A DNA stretch of 64,000 nt from positions 17,304,648-17,368,647 of the forward strand of contig NC_088655.1 in assembly GCF_964019385.1 (NCBI RefSeq). The letters run 5' to 3'. Shown in pieces: positions 41,060 to 52,851 of this stretch; within the stretch, counting starts at the first letter, position 1, and each line of letters begins with the position of its first letter. The notes beneath the pieces are model-generated. The model saw only the letters and a program-made list of their open reading frames with translations, made no database searches and had not been told where the DNA came from. The translations under genes and the position numbers were made by a program. This stretch comes from Sycon ciliatum. Taxonomy: Eukaryota; Porifera; Calcarea; Leucosolenida; Sycettidae.

Positions 41060-42660
41060 AAGGGTCAAACGGTCGTAGTCTCCGCACGATGAAGGCTTCC
41101 TGAAAATTACTGCTGGGAATGTCTTGATGTAATACCCCACAAAGGCAGACACTCACGTATAGGCTCTTTCCCAAACATACGCACAGAGGACAAGCACACG
41201 CAGAGAGCACAAACATAAACACACGCACATTCCTGCAGACACGCATAAATACACGCGCACGCACCCATGCACACATGATTTCCTCACACTGTTGCACCCA
41301 GTGTAACACAGGTCACATCACTCACCTTGTTGAAAGCCTGGATAGATACGTCACGGTCGCGTTAGCCACCGACACCGACATCCCTCACTAGGTTGTGAAG
41401 ATAGCCGATGAGGATACGGTCGAGCATGACATCTGGGTTTCGGAAAGCTCCTCTAGATGGTCTAGGCCAGCAGCACACGCATCTTGTGATCGGAGATACA
41501 CAACGTTGGCCGTGTGATGTACGTGATGGAATGCGTTTCAGTGTATCGGGTTTAGATACTGTAGTCAATCAGGATCCGCGATCGTTTTCTGGACATTGTG
41601 TTCCGCGTAGTAAGTGGTGTTTGCTACCACGGTAACCAGTCTCTGTTTTACGTGCTGGAGAGTGATGCTCAAGTTAGCTCCCGTGGGAGAGCATTGGCCC
41701 ACACCACAGAGAATAGCGATGGTGGCTGTAGAAGATGGGTGAACAGGGACATTCTGGTAGCCTTTCTCTGCAATGTTTATGGTCGCATAGCAAAGTGGTA
41801 CACTGCTGGCGTCTGACACTTTCTGCACACGACTCAGACGTAGCGTAGAAGGCGAACTAATCTCATCACATGACTGGTAGCAGCTGGCTATGAGTATATG
41901 CAGACACTGGTCTTGCAATGGGATTACCTACGGGGCAACAAACACAGCAACATGATTGCACATGCACGTCCACATGAACATCCCGGCGCATGCAAACGCA
42001 CACGCATGCAGGCACACACACACACACACACGAACCATATAATACGGAGCTAAGTCAAGATTATACATGATATATTCGCAATAAACAACCAGAGTATGTC
42101 ATGAAGTACTGTCTTCATCAGAACATCATACAGGACATGGCATTGACTACAATATACCCTACAGAACGCTAGAAGAAGAGCCCTCGTGGAACATTGAAAA
42201 AGAAATGTACACGTGCCATAACTTACCTGTATAAATTCGATGCCATCTCTTGCTTCAACTCACAACAGCTCAGTTTGCAGCATTTCGTAGAACTTTTTCG
42301 CCTGTTCACGGCCAAAAGTGCACAGAATGCGGGAATTTGCACCCGAACTTCACCCCTGGACCCCTTCTTGCCGGACCACCCCCAACGGCGGTGCTAAGCG
42401 CCTGCGTTGACAATCTTGGGGGCAGGTGCAGAGAATACTAGCAACTCTTTTCCTTGGGCATCCCAGCGAAGCCATATCCGTTCCAGCTGAGTTGGTGAAC
42501 TGAGTATGCGATCGATAGCCATCCACCTTTGAATAGTTCCCATAACAGCTTGAAATCAAGTCAGTCTAACAGTCCTGTACATAAAAAATAATATAGACAG
42601 GGAACCAGACACCCAGGTATTAGTTGTGACTATTGAATTCATTACATGGACTGTTTAGTT
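41060..42660. other. No secure gene; possible - strand exon
   Basis: The - strand frame 41565-41918 (PLCYATINIAEKGYQNV, then IAILCGVGQC) is among the longer non-repeat frames here and might be an exon, but I recognise no domain and could not place matching splice partners. (CA)n runs lie near 41200 and 42010. Confidence 0.3.
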
Positions 42661-42667
42661 GGCTATT

Positions 42668-42686
42668 TCCCCCCCCCCCCCCTCCC
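42668..42686 (+). repeat. C-rich run
   Basis: A nearly pure run of C. A + strand frame just downstream (42741-42926) after TTTTGCAG may be an exon but has no known domain. Confidence 0.7.
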
Positions 42687-43213
42687 CCACCATGTGGTTG
42701 CCCTTTAGCCTGATAATATCGATTTAGCTGTTCTGCGGTTTTGCAGATGGGAATGTCTATAGTAGCAAAGTCCTTTCTGGAAAGAGGGTCAGGAATAATG
42801 ACTCTAGTGGAAGCTGAGGATGTTATTGAGAACTCAAGCACACTACAGAACATTGTCGGTGCACCACCGATTACTGGCAATCTGAACATGTATGTTATAG
42901 GGGCGATGCAACCAGCAGCTTCATGACTCAAAGAAAAGTAGGGAGCGCACATTCTCAATCACGGCGCACTGCAATTTCACAACTAAATTCAGTGCATCAT
43001 TATAATACAGCTGTGAACTGAGTTTTGTATACCCAGTGCCCAGGGATAGAGTATGATTGTGTGCTCACCACTTCTCGTTGATCTGAACATGGACAGTAAA
43101 ATGGAGGAGTAATCTGATGATTCAATGAATGATAATCGTATCATGGAACTTGCAAGAGTTATGGAGCTAGGCAATTTCCAGGCTAAGTGTGGAGAGGATG
43201 GTGAAGTTGCTGT

Positions 43214-43687
43214 CAGTTCTGATGATAGTGGGTGTGACGGCGAAAACAGTGCCAGAAAACTCGAGCAACGCGCTGGGTAACATAGACTTCTGTTGAGGAT
43301 AGCCATCCTGAAATGCAACTTGACTCATCCTTTGACGATCACCCAGAGATCTCTCGCGGGATACACCCACATACCCCCCCCCAATGCTTCTATCAAATAT
43401 TATACGAGAATATTAGACGAGTCAGTACCGCACTATACCCGCGAGAAGGCCAAGGACAACAGTTCTGATGGTAGTAGGTGGGACCGTGAAAACAGTGCCA
43501 GCAAACTGGAGCAACGCGCTGGGTAACATAGACTTCTGTTGAGGATAGCCATCCTGAAATGCAACTTGACTCATCCTTTGAGGATCACCCAGAGATCTCT
43601 CGCGGGATACACCCACATACCCCATGCTTCTATCAAATATTAGACGAGTCAGTACCGCACTATACCCGCGAGAAGGCCAAGGACAAC
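43214..43687 (+). repeat. Tandem duplication of about 240 bp
   Basis: Unit 1 (43214-43459) and unit 2 (43460-43687) both run from CAGTTCTGATG to GCGAGAAGGCCAAGGACAAC. They differ by scattered substitutions, a longer C-run and a 13-nt insertion in unit 1. Both units can encode RENSASKLEQRAG/GENSARKLEQRAG followed by a stop, and DESVPHYTREKAKDN in another frame. I do not recognise the parent gene. Confidence 0.85.
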
Positions 43688-43939
43688 ATTAGCTCGGAGA
43701 CCGTGAATCCTGAAAGATTCCTTGCAATGCCTTTTCTTACAACTGATCTTAGAGTGCCAATATTGAAATAGGCTTGAGCCCCAAGTGGTTGTTCTACATC
43801 CAGTACAAGATAATTGACAAGTCAGTAAGCAAGTCAACCAAAAATTCAAGCAAGTATTTACTGTTTACACATCCTCCTCGGCACTATCGTCGCTGAAGGA
43901 AGAGCTCAAAACATTCGTTCCGGACAGCTGCTGCATGTT

Positions 43940-44287
43940 TCACAGCTTGTTCCTCTTCTCCACTTCTCGAATCACACTCAAAGGCAGTGCGTACCTGTCA
44001 CCTTGCCGCTCAGAAACCGAGTGAGACTGCCCGCATGTTGGCTGCAAGTAATATCCCTGTCCGTCGCAGTATTGCCTTTGTTTGAGACAAAAAGGCAACG
44101 CAACATCAGCAGAGCCCTTTTTTTCAAATCGTCTCTTGCTCTTGTCATACTTGCTGGTCAGCTTCCACGCGAGCCGCTTGTGCTTGTGCATGCGGCGCAG
44201 TGATAGCTTACGCTTGATGCAGCACCTGTGCATACTGCACCCAAGTCCTAACGCCTTGCACCAGTATTTTCGGCTAGGTTTCTGAAA
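43940..44287 (-). CDS. Unrecognised basic Cys-containing protein or exon
   Basis: A - strand open segment ends at TGA 43940-43942. Upstream of its first ATG (44233) the frame stays open to an acceptor-like GACTTTCAG (about 44288), giving KYWCKALGLGCSMHRCC, then a very basic region (KRKLSLRRMHKHKRLAWKLT, SKYDKSKRRFEKKG) and a polar tail. It may be a last exon or part of a transposon protein. No family was recognised. Confidence 0.35.
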   Translation of the reverse strand, partial: FQKPSRKYWCKALGLGCSMHRCCIKRKLSLRRMHKHKRLAWKLTSKYDKSKRRFEKKGSADVALPFCLKQRQYCDGQGYYLQPTCGQSHSVSERQGDRYALPLSVIREVEKRNKL

Positions 44288-44634
44288 GTCTTTTGCACGA
44301 GGGTTGCACTCAGGACTTTGTGTTTACTTTGATTAGCTAATTTTCCCAGTTCTCTGTGAGATTCAAAGTGTGTTCGCCGGATCGGTCTCACTTTCTGGAG
44401 ATATCGACATGAGCTTCAGTTTCTTCGTCAGCGACTTGCTGGTGATAAGTCTTCACTAGGTAGGCGCTGTACTGTGCCAGCACTGAAATTCGGTACGTTG
44501 GTGGACAGTTTGTCATAACTCGTAACACTTTGTCCTTCTCCTTTTTTTTATCATAATGAATTTGGCTCACCATTCGAGTTCAACATTACCGCAATGCCTT
44601 GACATAATTATCGAGATCAAATTCTACAACATGC

Positions 44635-45504
44635 TTAAAGGGGAAGTTAAGGCAAAAATTAAAATTTCACCAGTTGTAGTCTTGGGGGTGCTGAGTCGAA
44701 TGGTCTTGGTCCGAGAAAGCTGAGACGCTCCCTTCCTACTTGAATCCCAATCGAACTCGCGCACTTCCACCGAAACTGGGTGACTGCGCACTACTAGATG
44801 GGGATTTGTATGCAAAATGTCACTAAAAGCGCCGTTTCGTTCTTATAAAAGCACGGATGACCGCGATTGGCCCATATGTTGTAGTCTTTTGGACGCTGAG
44901 TCGACTGGTTTTGGTCCGAAAAGGCTGCGATGCAGCGTTCCTCCTTTATTCCCAATCGAACATAGTTGAACAAGCGGTCACGTGCTCCTGCGTACACCAG
45001 TCAGCTGGTCACCGTGCCTGCAGGGTACAACTTACTAGCATGTTTGACCTTTTTTGGGTGCAGTCCTGTCACTTGAGTTGAACTCGAGTTGAACCTTGGT
45101 GTGAAAGTTGTCGCCTGCTGGCGTGGTGACCAGGTGATTTTGGGCACCCAGGAGCACGTGACCACTTGTTCAACCATGTTCGATTGGGAATAAAGGAGGA
45201 ACGCTACATCGCAGCCTTTTCGGACCAAAACCAGTCGACTCAGGGTCCAAAAGACTACAACATATGGGCCAAGCGCGGTCATCTGTGCTTTTATAAGAAC
45301 GAAACGGCGCTTTTAGTGAGATTTTGCATACAAATCCCCATCTAGTAGGGCGCAGTCATCCAGTTTCGGTGGAAGTGCGCGAGTTCGATTGGGATTCAAG
45401 TAGGAAGGGAGCGTCTCAGCTTTCTCGGACCAAGACCATTCGACTCAGCACCCCGAAGACTACAACTGGTAAAATTTTGATTTTTGCCTTAACTTCCCCT
45501 TTAA
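44635..45504. mobile_element. Kolobok-like foldback element, 862 bp
   Basis: The element 44639-45500 has ends AGGGGAAGTTAAGGCAAAAA and its inverted copy, flanked by TTAA (44635-44638, 45501-45504). The arms are long, roughly 350 bp each, separated by a loop near 45000-45130 with partial inner pairing. TTAA duplications with AGGG ends fit Kolobok (piggyBac also uses TTAA). Two mirror-image 60-130 codon frames (44624-44815 - and 45324-45725 +) only reflect the arms. Confidence 0.85.
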
Positions 45505-45834
45505 AGCCCGTAACAAAGCCCTGGACAGGAATGTCAGCGAAGGTCTACAGTACGGCCATTAATCTTCAGATTTGTTATCAAATCAAGGCAAGCACAGTGC
45601 ACATTGCACCCTTGAAACTGTACTGTTGTATCATTATATGCACATGCACTTGGAACTGTATGTGCACTGCACTATGTACTGTGCCAGTGTTTTCGCCCAT
45701 TGGAATTCACATGGAGGTGGGTTAGAAAGCGTTGCCTGAGTGTCGGCGCATAGGACCTGGACAAGTGCATGGATAGTGGGCATTTTACTGGGTTATGGCT
45801 TTTTACGGCCACAGCTCACATGGAAGCCGAGCTT

Positions 45835-46020
45835 TCCGCGTGCGTAGGAACACCACCACCCTCCAGGATCAAGGCACAGCAGATGCTACTCCTAAGCGGT
45901 GGGAGGTGAGTAGATCAGATCCACTACAAAGATGACAAAGACCGAAAATCCCGTTCACTGCATGCATGTTTCCCTCGTGCCAGTTCACAAGATCCCTATC
46001 AACTGAGGGTCGAACACGGC
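45835..46020 (-). mobile_element. SINE family A fragment
   Basis: Matches the - strand of the SINE at 58240-58565: CCTAAGCGGTGGGAGGTGAG, GTTTCCCTCGTGCCAG and the neighbouring body. Confidence 0.75.
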
Positions 46021-46321
46021 TACGAAACCTACTCCCTCTCAAAAGAACTAAAGCTAAAAAATAAAAAGGTGATGTTACTCGACTTGCAGACATGTTAGCG
46101 ATATTCAATGACGACAGAGCTTGAAGTATGGAGCATGTGTTTCCCATTATGTGAAATAAATGCGTGTTGAAAATTTAGGAATGACATAATATTCGGCATT
46201 TCAGTCACGTGACAGGACCTGTCAAATTTTGCTAAGGTGAGAGTGCGTACTTGCGTGGCACCAGTCAAGTACATGCGCAAAACTGTACAGGTATACGCTA
46301 TACTTCGTTGTACGGGCTGAC

Positions 46322-46329
46322 AGTTGTTC

Positions 46330-46387
<58 letters not shown>

Positions 46388-46388
46388 A
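46322..46388 (+). repeat. (TTG)n microsatellite
   Basis: About 20 TTG/GTT triplets. It produces an artefactual poly-Asn frame on the - strand. Confidence 0.97.
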
Positions 46389-46708
46389 TACTTTATTTAT
46401 AGTGGAAATCAAAACAGGTAAAATGCCTAATAACATTGGAATAACATAAATAATAACATTGGACCCACTGACAGTTGGGCGCATCGTGTTGCTCTGACGT
46501 TCAGCTTTCAGTAGATCTCACATACGTCATAGTGCATACATTTTCGCGAGTTGTAGATCACGTACACATCCAGCAAAGTGTTTTTTCACAAAGAACTGTT
46601 GTTTGCTCGCGTTTGAAACGTTGCTTTTCGTCTTCAGCGTCGTCTTTCCATTCGGAAACAGTTGAGTTCTTGTTTACCAGGGTTTGCGCATGGCTGCGCA
46701 AGGAGACA

Positions 46709-46939
46709 TTATGGACATAGGCACTGAGAAGTATGCGCTTTAGGCGGAGGAGAACGACGATGCGTCGTCCTACCTGGGCGAATCCTCAAAGTGTACTGAA
46801 AGCCGAGCTTTGACACTGTTGCGCTGGAAGGCCTACTGATGTTTACGAACAACCAAAAGGCACAGTGACTGCCGGAGAAACCCTCCGATGAGGGGATGCT
46901 TTGATATACGCAGCCAGGTACGCTGCACCAAAATTTCAA
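46709..46939 (-). pseudogene. Possible decayed THAP-type zinc finger
   Basis: On the - strand KFWCSVPGC resembles the start of a THAP domain (C-x-V-x-G-C). After frame changes SVHFEDSP (about 46775-46800) resembles its C-S-x-H-F-x-D motif with the Cys lost. It would be a broken THAP remnant of a gene or P-like transposon. The match is short and uncertain. Confidence 0.3.
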
Positions 46940-47398
46940 CGCTCAACAGCAGGCAATTCATGACTACTTCATGGACCAGTTGATGGACAGGGAGGCAGAT
47001 ATCACACCATGGAAAGAAGCTACCAACAGAAGTCCTGAGGAACTTCTTGCCAACTTGGAATCACTTGAAGTGGCATGACGGTGGGCACGAGTGTCCTGTG
47101 CAGTAATGCGCGCGCATACTTACCGTCCACTTCGCAGCGTACGGCGTACAACATGGAAGTTCTCTGTTGTTTTTGTGCCAGAAGAATGTTTTTATAGCTC
47201 TTTCGCTTTACGTAAGAGCAGTAGCCTGCGAGTATATCGTTATCAGACTATATCAGTTAATTTCACAGCAAACTGAAGCTGTTACTATGGGTTACTATGG
47301 GTTGCTATGGAGTTGCTATAGTGATTGTGGTCAAAATTGCCGTATTCTTGACTATTCTGAACTTTGATCTGTATTGTTTCGATCCATAAACGGTTGTT

Positions 47399-47625
47399 GG
47401 TGTAAGTGAGTGATGTGTGCTTGAAAAAAACACTCTGATGTTTGGTGACTATATCCACTGCTAATACTCCGGAGATGCTGTTGGTGCCACAAATTGTATC
47501 GGTTTCACCTTATGCAATTGCCTATCTTCAACCCTTCATATCTCAGTGGTATCACTGTGGATTTCAATAAAATTTTCTGTATGGCCTTGTGATACCCACC
47601 ACCATCGATTACCTGGCGTCTGGTG
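47399..47625 (+). repeat. 227-bp repeat, copy 1
   Basis: Runs from TTGGTGTAAGTGAGTGATG to CCACCATCGATTACC. A second copy, split by a transposon, lies at 48329-48473 plus 49628-49703. No function was recognised. Confidence 0.85.
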
Positions 47626-47629
47626 AAGC

Positions 47630-48060
47630 CAGGGATCATTTGTCCAGTCAGGTCGGCAGCCTAACCGTCGGTAAGCTTGTGTTTGGATCCCGTTCTGCTC
47701 GATGTGGTAGATCACAAACAATTTGATATCGCACAAATTGATCTCAGCATCGTGCGTACGGTATTTTATATTCCGAAAATCCCAAAGTGTCTCTGTGTGG
47801 CCGTCCTATGCCACGAGAAACTCTAATCAGGCTCCTATGTCCTCTGCCTTCATGATTGAATGTCCACTTCGATTGAACAACGAACACAACAATCGAGGAC
47901 GGCTTTGCAATGAAAAATACAGCTATACTGGAGCTGAAAAAAAGAAGAAAAAAAAACGTGCTCAGGATGAGACTCGAGTACACGTATACTCTCCCAGCAG
48001 GTGAAATGCAAATTTTTGTGAAAAATGGGTGTCGCCGACTGACCAGTAATTTCGCCTGAC
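47630..48060. other. No gene recognised
   Basis: Contains a purine-rich tract near 47936-47960 (AAAAAGAAGAAAAAAAAA). Short frames on both strands have no known domain. Confidence 0.45.
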
Positions 48061-48061
48061 G

Positions 48062-48315
48062 CCCCAAGAGTGTGCAACTGCCTGCACAACCTCTATGCTG
48101 TGCTGCAACGGCAGAACTTCACATCACGTGACATGGTTTAAAAGGTTATGCTGGCAAACAGTGCAAAGTGACCACAAGAGAGTTGTACCCAAAGCTGGGT
48201 TGCGTACAACCCTGTATCTATCATGCACAGAGTGCAAATAATGTGTACGGGTTCATCACGTGATGTGAAGTTCTGCCGTTACAGACCCCATAGCTGGAGT
48301 TGCACACTCTTGGGG
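48062..48315. repeat. Foldback element, about 254 bp
   Basis: Outer arms CCCCAAGAGTGTGCAACT and its complement, plus inner arms AACGGCAGAACTTCACATCA and its complement, form a long hairpin with a loop of about 120 nt. It has no clear target duplication. Confidence 0.7.
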
Positions 48316-48469
48316 TTTATGAACTCTTGGTGTAAGTGAGTGATGTGTGCTTGAAAAAAAACATTCGGATGTTTTGTGACTACATCCACTGCTAATACTC
48401 CGGAGATGCTGTTGGTGCCACAAATTGTATCGATATTCGCCTTATGCAATTGCCTATCTTCAACCCTTC

Positions 48470-49631
48470 ATATGAGCCTGGATCAGCAAAAACCATCACA
48501 TGTGCAAAATTTTCGAAAAATATTTTGTGCTCCAAATTGATCCACAACCACTGATAACCAGTCTCAAGAAATTTTAGATCAATCACAGCACCGTAAGTGA
48601 CCAAAAAATGCGGTACACCACATCTCTGTACAAATGTTGGAAGTGGCATTTCTGTGTAGGATGCAAGTATGAGCATTGGTACGTGTCTGATCCTGTTAGG
48701 CATTGCCATCACTCAGCCGGCTAACAAGGAGGAATTTTATAGTCCTGGGGGGGGGGGGGGGGGGGGGGTGTACTCAGACACTGGCTCGTCCAAGTAAATC
48801 ATTGGCTTCACTGACTATCGCGCAGCTAACGGCATATGGCCAAGTTCCAGGGGCTGATATTGCATCCACACCAGGCTCTGTACTGATGCTCTCCAAGCCC
48901 TTCACTTCCATGAAAAAATATCTGCACACACGGAGTGCAATCACAGCAACTGTGACTACTTAGCACACAGGCTCATGAGCATGAGGTACGTACTAGGTGC
49001 AGATACATTCAACGGTTACCTGACCCTACAGGAACATATTTTTTGAAATATTTTGGGAGCTGCTGCATGGACCAAATAAATGTTTCGAGTAACATTGCTC
49101 AGTGTCCAAGCCAACGAAGCAGATCTTGTCTGGCGCTAGCTCTCGTTGCACTTCCAGTCGTGAATCGAGACGCCTTTGCTCTGCATCGTCACTGTCGATA
49201 TCCGACAAACTTACTAGCAATCGCCATCCCAGTCATCACCAAAAAATGTCGTGTCGTGATTGGCGTCAACGACGATCGATGCGCGTGCGATGCTCGCGCC
49301 CCGCGATCGTACCTATTCTCCAGCCAACGACGATCGATGCGCGTGCGATGCTCGCGCCCCGCGATCGTACCTATTCTCCAGCCAAGCTCAGGTACGTGGG
49401 GTTTCCCATCCGTGTCTCCTCACTTGCCTGGGGCTTGCCTAGCTAGCTAGTCACTGACAAACAAACAAACACGGGCTTGTCAGGCGGAAAGAAAGACTAG
49501 TGACAAGAAAGACAGAAAGGTGGTGGGTAGTTGTTAGGTCCGCGACTTTTCTTTCGCTCGACTTCAACGTCACTTTTTGATCAACTTGATATCAAACACA
49601 AGCGATGGTTTTTGCTGATCCGGGCTCATAT
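48470..49631. mobile_element. GAGCC-end DNA transposon 2, 1.15 kb
   Basis: The ends GAGCCTGGATCAGCAAAAAC (48474) and the near-complement (to 49627) form inverted repeats of about 24 bp with one difference. The flanks ATAT and ATAT (48470-48473, 49628-49631) are a 4-bp duplication, confirmed by the uninterrupted repeat at 47399-47625. It contains a G-run at 48746-48768 and a 58-bp tandem pair; no transposase was recognised. Confidence 0.88.
49268..49383 (+). repeat. 58-bp tandem pair
   Basis: Two identical units starting AACGACGATCGATGCGCGTG at 49268 and 49326, inside GAGCC-end element 2. Confidence 0.93.
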
Positions 49632-49789
49632 CTCAGTGGTATCACTGTGGATTTCAAAAAAAATTTCTGTATGGCCTTGTGATACCCACCACCATCGATT
49701 ACCGATGATAAACCTGGAAAAAGCCTGATTTAAAAAATGGGGTGAAGTGCCTAATAACATGAACCATGCAGCCCAACGAATTTTTCTCA

Positions 49790-50047
49790 AAATGAGCCGC
49801 GACATCACAAAAGGGTGCTTATGGCACGCGACATCAAACTGCGAAAAACTCGTTTGAAAGTTGAGTACGCAATATTGAGAGTACACATTTTCTTTTTGAA
49901 TTCGATCAGTTTCATTGCGATTTATCAAGCTTTTTGAATGCGGTTTTTGCAACACAAGCAGTGAGAATTCAGCCATTGCGGTGTATTCATAACTCAGTTT
50001 GTGACATTTTCGCCATAAGCACCCTTTTGCCATGGTGCGGCTCAAAT
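49790..50047. mobile_element. GAGCC-end MITE 3, 250 bp
   Basis: 49794-50043 has ends GAGCCGCGACATCACAAAAG and (complement) GAGCCGCACCATGGCAAAAG, then a shared GGTGCTTATGGC, flanked by AAAT and AAAT (49790-49793, 50044-50047). It is non-coding. Confidence 0.85.
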
Positions 50048-50049
50048 AT

Positions 50050-50860
50050 GTTAACATAAATTCTCTCCCGTAACCCCTCGCCTACTTTTTTGGTATTAAC
50101 ATTTAATTTTGTTTTCTCGACATTTATTTGTGCATTCCCATTGTGCTGTACTCGTATGTAGCCCACCACCGCTTGCTTGTAGAGGCCCAAAACCAAACGT
50201 CGTAGCTACTGTACTCGTAATAAAACAACAAGGCTAGCATGAAAATGTCCCACTTACCCTGAGTCTTACACGACTTCATCCTGAAGTCGAGTGGCATTGA
50301 GCGCCATTCCAGTCATCAAAATATTCTCTGACAATTCCAAAACAACGTTCATAATTCACAGGATTCCCCGTGCGAGCACGGAACGGCAAAGGCTACTTAT
50401 TCGGAGCACAGCAAAGCCGGCGCCGTTTATATTAAAAGGCTGGGAACTAATGGTCCACAGAAGCAATGATACACAAGTCATAATTTCGTTTATACATCCG
50501 CCAGTCGCTGTGAAGACTGAAGATAAAAATAATTGAGATGAAACTGGAGTACTCAACTGAGTCGGAGCAGTGAAAAACGCAAGCGCCCTCACTAGTGCAC
50601 CCTACACCCTATCGCGTACTACTGAAACCTGATTGTTCACACAGTCTACTGTTGTCGGTCTAGTCCCAGGCCCGGGCACTGACACTGAGCACATTCTGAC
50701 AATGGACTGCATTTCACATTTTCAGCGCTGGCGGCGAGACATAATTATACATAACCAATCTGATCCGCAGCCGGGCTATTGGCGGTAGATCTACTAGTGT
50801 GGGAACTGAACGGATTTTGTCATCAAGTGTAGATCTACAGTGCGAAATAGTGGTTGCGAC
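50050..50860. other. No gene recognised
   Basis: No supported frame or transposon end was seen. Confidence 0.45.
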
Positions 50861-50870
50861 TTTGGGGATA

Positions 50871-51033
50871 ATTTTTTTAGGAATGTGTTTGCTCCCACAC
50901 TCTGGAGCTCTCGCGCTATTCCGTGGGCTTCTCGTGTGCTCTGGATGGCAGTCGTGGGTCAGTCAAGTGTCAAGTCAAGTCGGGGGATTAGCGCGAGCTC
51001 CAGTGTGGGAGCAAACTCATTCCTAAAAAAGTG
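50871..51033. repeat. Foldback repeat, about 163 bp
   Basis: The arm TTTTTTTAGGAATGTGTTTG continuing through CTCCCACACTCTGGAGCTC pairs with 50984-51033 (AGCGCGAGCTCCAGTGTGGG on). The stem is about 46 bp with a loop of about 70 nt. Confidence 0.8.
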
Positions 51034-51398
51034 TGGATCTAGATACATGCACAGCTACAGTGTTTTCCTCTCACATTGTTTTTTGATAAAATGTGTTATA
51101 ATAACAAAATCGTCCTGTACCTCACCAAATTCGAAGCCAATACCTCGACAATTCTTTTAGCTGATTTTCCATTATTCTCCAATGTTGCAGCCGATTTTCG
51201 AACAGTCAGATGATTTTGCAGCCGAATCTAATTTGAATAGCCGAATTTGGGGAAAGCCTTCTCCATGCAAAGCCCGAGGGACCCGTTCAAAAAAAGCCTG
51301 TGAATACCGTACTTGCTCGATTAGAGCCCTCTATCGAATAGTGCCCAGTCTCTGAAAGCCGGTGAAGAAATAACGCCCTATCATGAATAGTGCCCCAC

Positions 51399-51420
51399 CC
51401 CCCCCCCCCCCCCCCCCCCG
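51399..51420 (+). repeat. C-run
   Basis: A run of about 20 C. Confidence 0.9.
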
Positions 51421-51984
51421 AGCCCCCTGCGATTGTAACCAAGCTGATGGGCAAGTTTGGTGTTCTTTTGCTAATGTACTTGTCAATCTCAATCCCCTGG
51501 TGATTACAGTATCAATATCACAGATATTGTTACCGTTTCTGTAGAGTGATAGTTTACAGTAAACAATAAGCGTTGTTTTACTTAGCCTTCTTCGTCTTTA
51601 TGCTGGTCCTTGCTGGATGACGTACATGTAAATGTACCAGCATTGAAGAACTGGTGCCCTCTGTGGAATATTGCCTCATCTGTGATAGACTTTGGAAAAA
51701 TATTGCCCCAGGGGCAATATTCGGGCGACTAAGGTAATCACTTGGTAAGTAAATTTACAGCTCGGAAGGTGATGAGGGTGATAATGGTGGTGACGGTGAA
51801 TGCAATGATGAGAAGAACGAAACGTAGAAGAAGACCTCCGGCGTGTTAAATCAACGAAGTCGCACCAACTTCTTCTTCACACGTTACTCGAAAAGTTCAT
51901 TTCATTTGTTTCACCCATCCACCGTAATTTTCCCTATTTGCAAACGGGTTTACTCACAAAGCTAATCGAGTGAAACGAGAAAGT

Positions 51985-52225
51985 AATACCCGTAGCAATA
52001 CTTGTCTTGCTCGTGAGGACTGTTCAACCTACATGTACATGCAGTTGTTTCACATACTTGAAGACGGTTGAAGTACAAGTACAATGTCATGTGTTTAAAG
52101 GAAGAACAATGGACCAATGAACTATGAGCTAGGCTATAATTTCCACTAACACCACCGGTTACTTGACAGTCAGCTCATGCGATAACTAAATCATTGCATG
52201 ACACAGATCAACGGTACTGACTTTC
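51985..52225 (+). repeat. Dispersed repeat, second copy at 62105-62345
   Basis: GTAGCAATACTTGTCTTGCT, GAAGACGGTTGAAGTACA and GGCTATAATTTCCACTAACA recur in the same order at 62105-62300. In both places LINE sequence follows downstream, so this may be the 5' region of a LINE. Confidence 0.7.
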
Positions 52226-52229
52226 CACA

Positions 52230-52851
52230 TCTAACTAACTGGCTTCTTTTTTTCGTGCTTTAAATATTTGGCTCTCCATCCGAGTCCATCTTTATAAGTT
52301 TCTAATTCACATTATTTTCATGTTTCTTCTTGTATTCCCTATTGTGATGTATTTTCGAACTAAAGATCGTCACAGGAAAACGTTTTAAAATGTTTCTCTT
52401 GACACTACGCCCCAGCCACGCGACATTCGCGTTCTTTCAATATTAATTAATATACTTCTTGGAAAAACTGTGATTGCATCACTTGAATTATTGGGCGCAC
52501 GTTCAGACGTGGTTTTCTCGCCCAGTCTAGAATTGCCCGTGTAAGATTGAGCTCTTTTGCCAATAGCAATGTAATGATTTAAGTGATGGATTAGAGTTTC
52601 AAACCGTCAGGGACCATACTAGAATGTGAACAGACACATTTAAAACTAACAAGACACACACACAAAGAAGGAGAAGCAAGAAAACAACACGAAACCACAG
52701 TAAACAATATACAGCTTCGATAAAGGAGTACAGATGTACCAAGCAAGAGCGGATGCAGTTTTGAGAGCTCTGCATCCTTTTGTGAATGTGGTAGTTTTTG
52801 GATCCTTATAAAGCATATCTAGGGCGTGCCCTTATAACCTAACCACCAATC
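52230..52851 (+). other. Possible LINE 5' region
   Basis: No frame. AAACTAACAAGACACACACA near 52635 resembles 62330, again just upstream of LINE sequence. The 5' end of LINE copy 2 may lie here or further left. Confidence 0.4.

Larger units (their letters stand above)
48329..49703 (+). repeat. 227-bp repeat, copy 2, interrupted
   Basis: 48329-48473 and 49628-49703 together match 47399-47625. The interruption is a GAGCC-end transposon. Confidence 0.85.

Noticed and set aside
46095-46484. Poly-Asn protein on the - strand
   Set aside because: It is translation of the (TTG)n microsatellite.
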